Positions 24,501-39,500 of a stretch of DNA of 56,796 bases are shown here, piece after piece (the first letter of the stretch is position 1; each line of letters opens with the position of its first letter). The notes under the pieces are model-generated. The model made no database searches. It was not told the DNA's origin and worked only from the letters and a program-made list of their open reading frames with translations. The DNA is from Gyrodactylus bullatarudis (taxonomy: Eukaryota > Platyhelminthes > Monogenea > Gyrodactylidea > Gyrodactylidae). The position numbers and the translations under genes are program-made. The stretch spans positions 15,472 to 72,267 of the forward strand of contig SSNU01000008.1 of assembly GCA_012064415.1 (NCBI GenBank), written 5' to 3'.

Positions 24501-27500
24501 CAACTTTGTACGTACCAAGTTGGATAATCATGATGATTTTATCTCTGTGTTAATTTTTTTCCTCAACAAATCCTATATTAGTTGATTTTTATTTTACAAA
24601 TTTTTTAGATCTTGAAAAAATTTAGGAATTATTTTTTCAGGCTCTAGCAATAGTTGAAGTTATTACGCAAATAGAAAACTTTGAAATTCTATTTCGTATT
24701 CTCCTGGAATGGGGGTGTAATGTCCAATTTACAGCATACATTAATTGAAAAAACCTATTTGACATTTGATAATTATCACACTAGGACACTTTCAGAAATA
24801 TTTTGCAATAGGATCTTGATCCAAACATTTACTGGATCGAAATTTTGTGCTGATTTCAGATCTGTAATTATATTTTCTAGATTGTGTCTGGTTTTCGAGA
24901 TATATTGAAAAATAGCTATTACTATAGTAATATGACCATAACTGAGTGTGGGATTAAAAGGGGTAAAAATATACAAGAACGAAATAATTTTGTAAATTTT
25001 AACCAACTTTTTCAGAAAGAGCATAAAATTTTGATCAAGAAAGTCGAAGAAAATATCTATAAAGCTCTTTTTCTTGAAAGGTATGAGCGTTTGAAGTCAA
25101 AATTTATGGAGAAAATTGACTCCAAAATCACAAAATTTTCGACAAAAAAGTAGCTGGAATGCGCAATTTTTTGTTTTGGGCGACACTCAAGGTGTCATTA
25201 AATAGGAAATTTAATTGTGATTCTAATTATGCCTAATTAGTTAATTGAATTTTTTATTTTAATAAAAATTTAATTGTTTGAAATTATTTATTTTTTTTAA
25301 TTCTCAAATTCGGTTTTTTCAATCTATCTCGAAAACCAGACACAATCTAGAAAAAATATAATTACAGATCTGAAATCAGCACAAAATTTCGATCCAGAAA
25401 ATGTTTGGATCAAGATCCTATTGCACATAGTGTCCTACTGTGTAATTATCAATTGTATTATAATGCACCGTGTACATCTATTGAATTTTTGAAAATACTA
25501 TATACTTTTTGTCAATTAGCCTACCCATACATACTTTTTTTGTGAAATAAGAGAGGCGAATATTCTCTAATTTAATCGATATTTTGGGTTCGGTTTTGTA
25601 GTAATTTCCTGAATAAAAAGAGAATAAGGTGATTATTAGCATGGATGACATGAAAATCGAAACTCTTTTTTTATTTATAATACTGAAAGTTTTCATAAAT
25701 AGATTTTTATTTCATTTTCAGCATCTTTGTTAAAAGCCCTCCGGCATGCGAATATTGTGATCCTTCATGATATTGTTCATACCAAAAATACACTCAATTT
25801 CATTTTCGAATACGTGGTAAGTAAGCTTAACATAGAAATTATGAATTAATATTACAATACTTATTCAGCATTCCGATTTGAGTAAATATATTGAACAACA
25901 TCCCCGAGGAATAAGATCTCACAACATTAAAGTAAGTTTTGATTTTTCTTCTTAATCCAAACCCAACAAACCCGAAAAGAAAATTAGATTTTTTGACAAA
26001 ATATTTAACTATATTTATTTTTCCTGAAAAATAAGAAGAAACTAGGAATAAGAGAACTAGTACTTCGATGAATTACTCAGGTTGATAACACTGGTGGTGA
26101 TGAAAAAATTTTTTTTTAGGTACACTGGGGATTTTTTCAGGGTTTGTAAAAAATAAAATGCTGATCTCAAATGTGCTTGAAATTTGCAATTCTATCGAGA
26201 AATAAAAAAGTTATAGCAGAAATTAACAAAATTGACATTTCCTATGGGAAAATTATCCTTAATTACCTTAATTAGGATTTAAGTAATTATTTCTTAGTAT
26301 CATTAGAAAGAGCGCAAAATTCTGCGTCGAATGGTACCTCTTGCGCTCGCAGATGTTATTTTTTAGCTGCTCTGAGTAATTTTTTAGTAAAAAAATAGGT
26401 AAATTTGGTGAGATTTTTTCGTCTTTCTGGCTCTCTAGACTGCGAACCAAAAGTGAATCTTAAGATGTAAGACCTTTATCAGATACAAAATTTTATGATC
26501 TTTCGATTGGTCCTATTTATGACTGTATCTTATTTCCTACTATGTCAAATTAAGCATTTTGACCAATAAAATTAAATTTAAAATCACACTGAAATATTCT
26601 AGATATATTATAAATTTTAATTTATTACTTAAATCTCTTTGGATTGTCCAGCAGTAGTTGGTACACCCGGAAAGTCATTGATGTTACTGAGTAATACAAT
26701 TTGAAGCTAGATTTTGAAGAATCGATAAAAAGTCTGCATTCATCGATATCAAGAACAAAGCCAAGTTTCCTGAAAAGGCCATCAATGTTTATGCAGAATG
26801 TAACCTCTCTTTCTGTAGAAAAAAATTGACGATAAGGTGCATCCCTATATTTATAGTTTGATGTGGTTACTCCGAAACCTTCAACAGATCTGGAAAGCAA
26901 CATTTGTCCAATTTCTACAGATTTTTTCTTTGATAGATCAGCTGCACGCATTACATCATCCAGAAATCGTTGATCAATTTCTATTTTAACATTGGGCAGA
27001 TTTTCAATAACTGGAGAAGCTGAGAGCACATTTTCTTCTTCATTGTTATTCAAAACACCTATATTGTCCTGTAGCATCTCATATCTAGTATTCACATCTC
27101 TACAAGTTCTTGTGTTGGGATACCACTTAAAAATTTAAAAAGTTTACTTACGTGTTGCGAAGGTTTCGCAAAAGGTCTTATAACTGTTTTACAAAAGTAA
27201 CAGTCATCGTTATGATAGAAAGGCTCTGCCCAGATTTTAATTCTATTTCTTGTTGATGAGGGATGATTGTTTGTAACTTTAGAATAGCAGGATTTACAAA
27301 CATTTGGAGGAGCAAAGCTGCGATTTATGGCAATTTGGGTATTAAAATACCTCTCTATCTTATCTTTGAGTGACACTGTGATGCGATACATCTTTCTTGT
27401 TGAGAAATAAAATCCACAAATGTAGCAAAATTGTTTTGGATCATTTAGAAAAATAAATTCACGTGCATTCATGAGTGAAATTAATAGAGTGACAAAAAAC

Positions 27501-30500
27501 ATGACACATGCAAGGTCAAAAGTCACAAGCCAATCATATCAAAGATATGAATGATTCATCAAAAGAAATCTGAATTCTTATTGGTTTATTTCAGAGATTT
27601 TATAAACAGTATATTAGTACACATCAATCAAATAGGATAAATCAATTAATTGTAATTAGTAAATAATAAAGTTTCATTGGTCAAAATGCTTAATTTGACA
27701 TAGTAGGAAATAAGATACAGTCATGAAAATAGGACCAATCGAAAGATCATAAAATTTTGCATCTGATAAAGGTCTTACATCTTAAGATTCACTTTTGGTT
27801 TGCAGTCTAGAGAACCAGAAAGATGAAAAAATCTCACCAAATTTACCTATTTTTTTACTAAAAAATTACTCAGAGCAGCTAAAAAATAACATCTGCGAGC
27901 GCAAAAGGTACCATTCGACGCAGAATTTTGCGCTCTTTCTAATGATACTAAGAAATAATTACTTAAATCCTAATTAAGGTAATTAAGGATAATTTTCCCA
28001 TAGGAAATGTCAATTTTGTTAATTTCTGCTATAACTTTTTTATTTCTCGATAGAATTGCAAATTTCAAGCACATTTGAGATCAGCATTTTATTTTTTACA
28101 AACCCTGAAAAAATCCCCAGTGTACCTAAAAAAAAATTTTTTCATCACCACCAGTGTAATAATAATTATTAAAGAATACTTATTACACTTGAACACTTAA
28201 AGTACTTGAGACGAGATGTTTCAAGAAATTACTTACTTTTGCTCCATGATAACATGCGGAATCAAATCAATTTCATCTTCTTACTTTGATATCAGAAACA
28301 AGTGAAATAAATAAATTTTTGTGTTGTAGGCTACTGTATAGTAAAGGAATACATAACATAGACAATAAACATTCTAAAAAATTTTAATGTAAATTACTCT
28401 ACCCAGGAAAATTTGAATAGACCTTGACAAATCTTATAAAGCTATCTATCTTGATACCCGTTTCGTGAAGTTTCTTGATATCATCATATCAGTTACAGTT
28501 AATCAAGAAATAAAGATTACAATCATCAATCAGTTTATTAGTGTTGAAAGTTTATTAAGCAAAAATTGATCTTTTATAAAATTGACCCCCTTATCATCAA
28601 TTTAATCATGTCTTTCCTATGTAATAGATTAAAATACAGTTGTGCTCCAGTTTTGGTATATTTAATAACACCACCAGTAGTCATGAATCCATTTACTCTG
28701 GCGTTCCTCAAGGTTCCACTATCGGTCCTCTTCTCTTCAATATTTGTTTCGCTGATAATTATAATCAGCTCCTTGAAGGTACTGAGGGTGCCCTTTTTAA
28801 GTTCGCTGACGATTTAAAACTAGTCTTCACGGTGAAAAATTCCCTTGATATTATGAAAATCTATATTAATAGAGATAAAAGCAAAATAATGCTCCCATTG
28901 GGTCTCCCTACAACCCTCATTAAATCGCTTCTACTTCCTGGAGAAATTGTCTCCTTTACTTCTGATCTAGGTTTGGGTATAAATCACAGACTGAAATTAA
29001 ATTCATACTTCAATCTGCTTAAAATTAATTCTAAAATTTTTGCTATCCTTGAATTCTCAAAATCAGTAATCCTGAGAATTAAGGCTTATAAATCATTAGT
29101 ACTCACACACCTTGATTATATTTCTCCACTCCTTAAAAATTTAACTAATGAACAAGCTCAAAATATCGAGAGAATCCAAAGTAGATTTCTATACGCACTC
29201 TACCCTGAGTTGGAGTCCTACAATGCTCGGATCTTGGCTTCCGGTCTAAATCCACTATGGATTCGCCACTTTGCCTTCTTCATTATAAAGTTCACCGAAA
29301 AATCCGTTAAAATCGAACGAAATTATAATTTAATAAAAATTTCTTATCAAGATAATTTTCTACTTTCCACTTATAACATTCTCCATGAAAAATATGACTT
29401 ATCTGATCGTGATAACCTCTACTCCATAAAAACTAATATAGAACATATAAGATCAAAAATTGATTACTCTTCTCTATCCTGATCTTCATTAATAATAGAA
29501 ACCAGGTTGATTTCGTTAAAAAATTTTCAGATTTATTAAACGTCAATTTACAGATTTTTCTTACACAAAAATAGTATATAACATTTTACAAACCAACAGA
29601 TCTCAAGAATTACTATATATTGTACAAATTATTTTTCATTTCTAAACTTTCTTTTATTATTCTTTTATCAACAAAAAAATTGACTCAAGAAAAGAATTAT
29701 TGAAAGAATTCAATTTTTTATGAATTCGAATAGAATATTGGTTATTCATAAAATTATAATTTTATAATTATAATAATTATTATTATTCGGAAATTTTCAG
29801 AGTTAATTCCGAAAAATTTTTATTCCAAAAATGACCCCAAAAATTTTCAAAAGAAAATACTTCTTATAAATAACAACAAATAATTTTATTCAACACTAAA
29901 TTTCATTACACTTTCAGCTCTTGATTTTTTACGGATTTTACATGGCTTCCACGTTTTTTCTCATTAGAACTTTATGATATTTCCTTGTCCCCAAACCAAT
30001 TTTTCTCTCAATTTTCAAAGCCTTCAAAACTCTTAATAATTATTATGGATCATCAGATCTCACAGTTTAATTGATCTTAAATTATATTCATTTATTTTTT
30101 GAATAATTATTGGGTTAATTCCAAGAATAACCCCAATGAAAATATTTTCCTATATATGTACCAAATCTCGACAATAAACAAAAATTTTGTATCATGGAAA
30201 AATGTCTGCTGCAAATTGGGCCAACTTTTCTCTACCCATAAAGAAAATTTCGTAATGATGCTAAAAAATTTTCTGCCAAAAAATTTCATGTCTAACCCTA
30301 AAAAACACAGGCCCCCTTTTTCGTTTTAAGTCGTAATGCAACACAAATTTTATTTATTTATTCCTCATTATTAGAGTCTCAAAAAATAATTTTTTAAGAT
30401 CTAAAAAATAGAAAAGTATTATTTTTCGATGTTAAGGTATTATTTTATTACTTTATCGCGAATTTACAAAAAACGATCTTACAAAAGAACTACTTACAAG

Positions 30501-33500
30501 TAAACCGAATAAAAATTCGAAAAACAAATTAATATTGAAATTGAACTAAAATATCGACACATAATTTCTTCTCCTATTGTGATCCTGAAAACCAACTTTT
30601 GATCGCTCTCTCAGTTTGAAATAAAAAAAAATTTTCAGTACAAAGTACGAAAAAATGGGATTTTGGAGCCAAATCGAAAATAGAAAAATGAACACATAAA
30701 AAATTTTTTTTTCAGAATTTTTTTCTTCAAATCGTAAAAGTGGGCAACATGAGTAGGATTCCAAATAGAATATCTTTCAACTAACATAGAATTATTAATT
30801 CCTGTCAAAAATTATAATTTTATTTGACACTGATATTTTTTCGGCTCATGCACGGTAATTTATTTTGTAACTGTTCTAGAATATTCTATTCTCCCAATGA
30901 AGTTTATTACGCTAACTACTAACTAAGCAATCATTGAGAAATAGAATGTTCTAGAAAAGATTTAATGAAATTTACTATTTTTGATTAAGTATAAATATGG
31001 AGAGTAAACTTTGACTCTCCAGTTCTGTAATTTTTATTTCATAATAAAGACCTATTCCAAATTATAAAAGTAACCTTGGGAATTGAGTAAAATTGTGAAA
31101 AACCTAGGCTCGCATAATGTTTTTCCTGTTAAAAGCAGAAAAAATTTGAAATGAAATTTAGATTTTTAACCCTTTAAGAGCCAGAGAATTTTTTTTCAAG
31201 GTACATAGCTTAGATTGGAAATTTTATATGGTTTAAGAATACGCTGATAACGAATATGCAATTTTTTTTAAAAACCAACATATATTTCAGGAGTTATTGG
31301 CCCAAAAAGTGCTCATTTTTAGACCCTGAAAATGGCTAACTTTTTTATTTAAAAAAATGACATAAAGATAATAACATATTTGAATTCTACGGGTATGGTT
31401 TCTCGATAAAAGTTTCTTTCTTTTTTCTCTTCGACCTCTGTAAGTGTTTTTTCAAAAAAACGTTCTTAATATTTTCTAGGAAAATTTCTAACTTTTTCAA
31501 AAACGAGTCATTTTTAAATAGTCATAACTTCTCAATAAACTATTGCAGCTATATAAGTCATAGCTCATTCGAAAGAATATTAGTTCTACTTCCAGAAAAG
31601 TGGTCAATAAACTATTTTTAGTTTCTTCGAAACAGAATCATGGATGAGAAAAAGACAATGTCCCCCACAGGGTACACTGGCTGCGGAAGGGTTAAAAGAC
31701 TTCTTACTAACAATAAATTCATATAAAAAATTTAGTTATTTAATGAATACTTTTCTCTTTTTTTTACAATAAAAAATTTAGCAAAATTAGAAGTTGGAAG
31801 CCCAAAGAGACATTTATAGAATGCAAAATTGGCATTATTTGCGAAATATTTTACAAAATTCTTGTTGATTGGAGAGATCTGGTTAATAATTATAATTATT
31901 AACGAGAAAGTAATTTAATCTTCTGCTCTATAGTGACTGAAGTAATATGTTTCTCACTCTTTAATTCTCGTCTAATTACCTTAATTATCAACTTTATGCG
32001 ACCAGAGATATATGAAAAGATTTGTTAATGTCCAATGAATACTACTATGAAAAAATTAAGCAATATTTAGCCTCTAAATCTTCAAGCAGTACATTCGTAT
32101 TCCTAGTTTACATTTAATTCATTTTTTTTATTGCAAATTAACTCACTATTTTCAAGAAATTCATTATTTAAAACCACTAAAATTCAGAAGATTAAGCACC
32201 TTAAAACCCTGATATGAACATTAGGATGATTGTCTAGATAATAGAATAGATAATGTAATAAAATTTTTATGCCCGAAAGTTATCAATGATAACTTATCAT
32301 TATTCTGAATGAGTAGGGGTACAATAGATACTGGAAAAATACTAGTTTCAATTAAAAAATAAGCTAAGTTATCCCTCTTCAGTTACTCAGAACAAAAATG
32401 AACTCATTTAATTATCAAAATCTGCTTGAAAGTTCTTTATGGCCGTTAAAAGAGGTAAATTTAAATAAAAGATTGATTATTTAACAAGATAATACCCCTT
32501 ATATCAGTTCAATCTCAACAGTATAATGGTTTTAGAACTGTTAGATTTAAGATACCGTTGAAAAAAATTTTAATTTTAACCGGATCGTAAATTCTTGAGG
32601 TGCCTTCAGGCAGAAATTTCATAAAAAAAGATGACAAGATGTATGTACGTAGAAAGAGACAAAAGCGAGGAAGTGAAAATTTTTCATAAATGAGGCCTAA
32701 ATACCTTACTCTATCTCAATACATCATAAATGCATAGATATTTTTGTAGAGAAGAAAAAAAACGTGCAATAAAATGGTGAGAAAAGTATTACTTCGTTTT
32801 TATTCATATGGCATAATAGTAAATTTGTGTTTTTTTAAAAATTGGTAAAAAATTTCGAATTAATTTTTTCATAGTAGTATTCATTGGACATTAGACTAGG
32901 TACCTATTTTTTTAAATGCTGGAAATCAAAAAATCAAATTCACTATCATACTAATGAAGACACGCTGATCACAAATTTCTAGTCGCTGAGTCTCTATCAT
33001 TTACGCGCTCACTTTTAGAATTTTGAACCAATGTGGCTACTTTAAAGTATATAGATTTCATAAAAGTAAAATAAATCGTATAAAAATATTTTTCCAGTAA
33101 CTTGTATCTTCATAATTTTTAATTTTCAATACAATTTTATTAATAAAGTTTCAGTTTGGTCTTTTTTTTCTTAGTAGAATTTTATCAAAGAGAAATAGTA
33201 AACCAATTAGATTGATAAAAATATAATTTTATTAAACATTTCCAAAAAAACAATTTCCATTAAATAAAAAAATCTTTTTTTTTCATATTTATAGGAAAGT
33301 TTTTCCGAATATTAATTACAGAGTTGATATACATATTTCTGTTCTCTATACCACAAACTTTTTGTGACGCTGTGGTCGAAATCTGAATAACTCTTTCTAC
33401 AGCTTGACTGTTAGAAAGAATTGTATTAAAGGATTTATTTTCGATTTCATCCCAAGGAATATTTTTCAAAACTGATGAAAAGGTAAATTTAGATTTATTG

Positions 33501-36500
33501 AAGTCTATCATTTCAAAATAATTATCAGCGTTGACATTGATTTCTGGCAGTTCGTAATTTGTCTGGTCATTGGGATGAATACTGGCAAGTATTTCCATAG
33601 CATGATTTCTAACAAACGATCTTCTATCAACAATCATAGATAACAAAACAATCTCTGGATTTGCGTGATATCTGTTGCGTACCAGAGATTTTAGTGCATT
33701 TTGCCTCATTTTGATATCGTCAAAACTCCTGACCCTTTTTATTGCATTAAAATATACGATTGCAGAATCTGATATACTGTGCTTCATTTTCGCTTCAAAC
33801 CAACATTTGAAGTAAACTTTCACAACAAAAAGAACTAGCATACATAATTGCATTGTAGGACGACTGGAAGCAATATAAGCTCGAACAATTCTCGTAGCTG
33901 TTGTCAACCACCTGGCTTGATGCATTTTACCTGGGTTCTGGTTCATCACGGCTTTTCTTTCACAGTCAGAACTTTCTTTCCAGCTTTGTGAAGCAACACG
34001 ACAAGCATAATAAAGATCCTTTTGATCTTCACTCATATTTTTAAGTACTTCAGATTCAATATATTCTACTTCCTCGTATAATGGACGAAAGGATTCATTA
34101 ACCTGAAACTTGGAAATATTTTCTATCATAACACCAATACTGCCATTGAGTGAGGTTGGCCCTTTCGAATTGATATTTTCATTGTTGAGCACACTCTTGA
34201 GCATTAATTCGAAAATATGTAATTGACAAGGATCCCATAAAATTCTTCTTCTTAAAAACTTTTCAACTCCTCTAATAATTCCATTTTCTTGTCCAACAGG
34301 TTAGGGCTAACACATAATGCACTGAACGCTTTCATAGGAATTAGTATCAATTATTATTCTTTTTATACTTTCGACTACATCAGCTGCACTTCCTCCTGAA
34401 GGTACAAAACTCTCAACAAATTCATCTCCAGGTTGAGCTACTAAAACATAGTGTTCTTCTCTTGTAGTTGGTTCTTGGTAGAATTTAGTTTGATCTTTTC
34501 TGGAATCGAAAGCAATACAAAATATCTCTTGGGGCTTGCAATATTGGTGTTTCTTAGCCAGAAATAGCTTGGTATTTTTTAATTTTTTCATTGAAACATA
34601 AGTCTTGGAGCTTAAATGTTTGATGTCTTTAAGGAAAATATTCAATATTCTCCTGACATAGTTAATCGGTAAACCAACTGCAAGAATAGCTTCCACCGTA
34701 TCAGAAATATCAAATGGATTTCTTTGATCGTCTTCTTCATCGTCTTCATCATCATCACTGTCTTCAATATCTGCATACTGATATTTTCTCTTTTTATTTC
34801 GTTCTAAGGGAGATTGAGGTGGAAAATTTCCAATTGATGATGGTGCTGCAGAAATTGATACCGATGCTGAGGCTGAATAATTTATATGATTAGAAACTTC
34901 ATAGCTATGCATTAAATCATCAATCTGGCGCGTAGGATCAGACAAGCATGCTTTTAAAATACTCTTTTTTTCCACTGATATATTACAATTACAGGAAGAA
35001 TCATAATGGCGACATTTAGAAAGGCAGAATAAGCCCATGAAAGATAATTCCACTACATTATTTGAATGAAAGAATTTATTTCTTCTTTCGACAAGAGTAT
35101 TTAGTCTTGATACAACAGCATTTTTAGTTATTATAGGAATTTTTAATGAAGAATAGATGGTAGCCATATGATTATATGCTAGTTCTTTAGCCTTTTTTCT
35201 CTCATTAATGGATAATGATAATCCACCAAAATAGTTGTATGATTGCAAATATTCTAGATTTGTTGGGAGTTTATTCTGAAAGAGACTTAAAATGTATATC
35301 TCCTCTTTAATTCTGAAAGGCTTATAGCATTTATCCAGTGAATAATTCACTAAATCAAAAATGAATAAAAACGTTTAGAATTAGTTTTTAAAATTTCCGT
35401 GAATTTTGAATATACTTGAAAGTAGTAGCATAAATTTAAAATACAAAAACTCTAAAAGCTACAAACAAGGACTAGGAGAAAAATAAATAATGTTTTCAGA
35501 ATCTACATGTCTCATTTAGTATGAAAGTGAATTTGAAATCTTTCCGAATTGGGGAGGGACCCAGTCTATTGGACATTAACAAATCTTTCCATTTTTCTGT
35601 AAAAATCTCTCAATGTGAAATTATTTCTTTCAAGTAGTCATCGAAGGCTTTTGATAGAAATAGTTGATCCGTAAAACTTATTTCACTTTTACCATATTGA
35701 AAATGATTAGGAGAAAGATATTTTAGCTTCTATCATGAGAAAAATCGTCAAAATTCAGCAAACTGAGATAACCTTCTGTACATTTAGCCTTTACAGAAAT
35801 GCTGTTATTATAAATTGAGTGTAAAAAGGATTCAATTTATAAATATAATATCCATCTATGAAATAAACAGCTTTTGATTTTTTAAATCCCAATGAAATAA
35901 TTTTTCCCTTTAATTTTTACATTCTTTGAAACACCAAATTCCATAAAAAAATTCATTACGCATCAGAAGAAAATTTATAAATTTGAATGAACATTTGTCA
36001 AAATTCATCTAATGCAAGGATTTTATTCAAAGCAAATATTTTTTCTCATATCTGTTACCGTTAATATGCGAAGTAAGTTAATGGACTGTAATCCCTAGTA
36101 AAAATAGGAATTATCTCAAGCAATGAGATTTTATCGTATTCATATGGGTTGGGCATGTTGTCTTATTTTTCAGACATACTTTTTAACCTTTTTCGACCAA
36201 TGATAAAAAACAAAATTTATGATGATATTTTAAATATCTTTCATTTTAAATATTTGCTATGGAGTATAACATGGTCGTCTCTCGAGTACATTTCTACTTG
36301 CTGAGTCTCACAGAATCAAACTGTACAGTAGGCTAGCCTCTTCGATGAAAAAATTGTTGATTTGATTGAGCAAACCATATTTTTTAGAAATAGTTTTAAG
36401 TGCTAAAAAATAATATAAAATTCATCTTCTCTGAAATTGCGTCCTCACAGGTAAGTCCCTAAATTTTTTTAAATTCGAAGTTTACAAATTAAATGCAATA

Positions 36501-39500
36501 ATTATTCAAACAAAAGATCTAATTTCGAAAATCACTGTTTTAATAATGGCTATTATTCAATTAATTTATTAGAATTAAAATCCAATTATTAAATTGTACA
36601 ATACTTTATTAACCTTTAACTTAAGCTGTTCAAATTTCGGTAACATTCTCATCTATCTATTATAATTCGTCAAGCGCTACATTAATCCATTGTTTTTATC
36701 ATAAAAAATTTAATTAACATTCAGTTTATCCACGAATAATTATAATTAAGATAAGAATAATTATTAATTTAATCAAATTACAGTTTATCTATTTATACAC
36801 CCCAAAATATAAAAGATGGAATCGCTTCTACTTCCTGGAGAAATTGTCTCCTTTACTTCTGACCTCGGTTTCAGTATAACATCAAATCTAAAATTAGACC
36901 CGTTCTCAAACTTATCTAGAATAAATTCCATTATTTACACTATTAAAAAATTCTCCTTGTTCACTGAAGTAAGACAAAAAGCTTACAAATCTCTGGTCTT
37001 TCCGCTTTTCGACTACACCTTCCCCCTCTTGCCAGATTTAAATAATTCTCAATGTCTATCTATTGAACGTATTAAATATAGATTTCTACACTCAATTTTT
37101 CCCCATTTAGACTCTTACAATGCACTCATTTCTGTCTCAGGGCTTCATCCGCTCTGGGTTCGGAGATATGCATTTTTAGTTAAAAAATTCACTGAATCTT
37201 ATTCTACTGTGAATAGTAATTATTCTCTTAGAAATGCAAAATATAATCCTAATTTTTTGTTGAATTCTTTCAATAAAATATTCTCAACATACAAATTATC
37301 TGATTGTGAAAACCTGACTGATCTTAAATTAGTCATGTCGCACATCAGATCTAACCTCGATTATTCTAAATCTCTTCTCTACTCTTATCTACATTAAGTA
37401 ATAAATGCCAGATGATTAATGATTTACCTTCAGACACTAGATTTTCTATTGAACCATATCTCTACTTTCATCGCCATTTATTCTTTGAAGGAAAAAACAT
37501 AAAAATTCAAGATCAGAATTATTTCATGCTATTTACCAGATTTAATTACATTTATTTTGTATACATTTTATTTTCATATTTAATTATAAGATTTTTATTC
37601 TAACAAAAAAAAATGTTGAGTTGAAACTGTTAAGTCTTATTAATTACACTGTGTGTCAAAAAAAATTTTTCAAAAAAGAAATTGGGTCAGACCCATGTGT
37701 TTTTGATCCAAAATTTCACGCTGATTCCAAATCTGGTCTTAGAATTAAAAAATTGGGTTTAGTTTGAGAGATATGGGCAAAAATTGAAAAATGAGAATTT
37801 TGGGAAAATTGAGAGAAGTTTTTCAATCAAAACAATTTGTAGAAGCAATCAAACCTAATTATAATTAGGCTCATTATGTAGAGCAATTAATTCTGCGTCG
37901 ATTGGTATATAGATCAATGTCGCGTCTCTTCAGAACTGGCGAAAACTTTGAATAAGAACTTTCAAGGGTAGAAAAAGTCAACAAAAATATCCACTAATAT
38001 TTACATTTGAAACAAACTCACAGCTTTTAAAAAAGAAATTCCATAGTTTTCTTCACATTTCTAGACTGAAATCTTTCGCTCTTTCGATTGAGCATACTTT
38101 CAAGAAAATTGAATTTCATCTTCTGGATCAAATTGATCAGTTTTTACGTCCTGTTTTTTAATGAAAAATTAAAAAAAAATTACATGCCTTTTTTGTAACC
38201 AATCAGAATAGACAACGTCGAAATAACCAACCACAACTCTGTATGAACAAATTAAACTTTATTTTTTACAAATGATCCAACAAAAATTTGGTAAGCAATG
38301 AACAATATCATCTTTGTATCTTTCTTCGATAAACTCCATGTGTTGATGAAATTTCTCACCCTGTTCGTCTGATAAAGTGCCTAAAGGACCTTCAGGGAAA
38401 AGATCACTATGTTATTTAAAAAAGTGTAGTTTCAGTTTTGACATACAGTAATAATTATTATGGAAACAAAATATAACTTAATAATTTTATTCTCATCGAG
38501 GAAATCTTTAGAATAAATCAAAGAACTTTAAAGCATTTATTTAGTCAATTAATTCCAACAAATCATAAATTATTATATAATATCTGTTGATCAAATTATG
38601 ATGATTCCTGAATTTATTGTTTTTCATTGATTCTTCAAAAAGCCTTATCATTGGCCCAAATATAAATAATTATTTAGAGCAATTTAAACAGTTTTTATTA
38701 AGCTGTGATGGATCCGAAGCATTTTCATAATTCATGAATCATAAGGCTCGTAAAATTCTGATCTAAAAAATATGGTTTGCTAATATCGATTTTCGGAAGG
38801 GGTTAGCCTACTGTACAGTGTACACTAGGCTTGAATTAAATTTTTAACCTCGTATTAGGACCAACTTTTCTGATAACTATAAATTCTAAGCATTATTTTG
38901 TATTGAAGGATTTGTCAAAAATGATTCTCCATTATGTCATTCGGTTTTAAAAATCCAAAATTTTTCAAAATCACCACACAATTTTCAATGAATTTTTACT
39001 ACGCAATCACTAAAATCCGAAATAGCTTGGCCATTTGATGAGTTTCTTAATTTTTATCTTCAAAAATAGTAATCTTGTCATCGAAAGGGGTTTCATGGTT
39101 AATTTCGTTATTTTATCATGTCCGTGGGACATTGTGGGAAAAATAGGCAATGACATAATGGATAATGACTTTCACGCTTTAAAATTATGCAAAGTAAAAT
39201 TATGATCTGATTACTAAAATTTATCAGAAAAGTAAGTCCTCTCGTGAGTTGTTCAGAGAAAAAAAATTTCCCTCTAGCCTACTGCACACCAATCTCAACA
39301 AGAAAACAAACTGAGCTTATAAAATTATCCATAATTTTATAAAAGTGTATGCTTTTGTAAAGGCATCATCTGACTTCAACTTTTTGACGAAATAAGATAC
39401 CAAAGTCATAAATGGAATTCACACTTAGATAATAGTAGTAAAGAAATTTGCCCATAAGAAATTCTCTTGTCAGCATATCGAAAAATAGATAGGTTGAAGT

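Larger units (their letters stand above)
23116..25548. mobile_element. Mutator-type MITE with an insertion in each arm
   Basis: Left arm 23116-23250 plus 24186 to about 24370; right arm about 24600-24767 plus 25459-25548. The arms pair through GTTTTTTCAATTAATGTATG, GCTGTAAATTGGACATTAC and the outer AAAGTRTATAG / GGGTAGGCTA blocks shared with the 16794 element. The left arm is interrupted by 23251-24185 and the right by about 24768-25458. Without these it would be about 0.8 kb. Confidence 0.75.

Noticed and set aside
26268..26450. Identical-looking 60-codon frames at 26268-26450 and 27795-27977
   Set aside because: They are the two TIR arms of one transposon read in opposite directions, not genes.
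30030..30070. Reverse-strand CTGATGA near 30050
   Set aside because: Followed by AATT rather than GAAA and without pairing arms.
30546..30764. 72-codon minus-strand frame
   Set aside because: Composition follows AT-rich background with Phe/Lys runs; no motif, repeat end or splice support.
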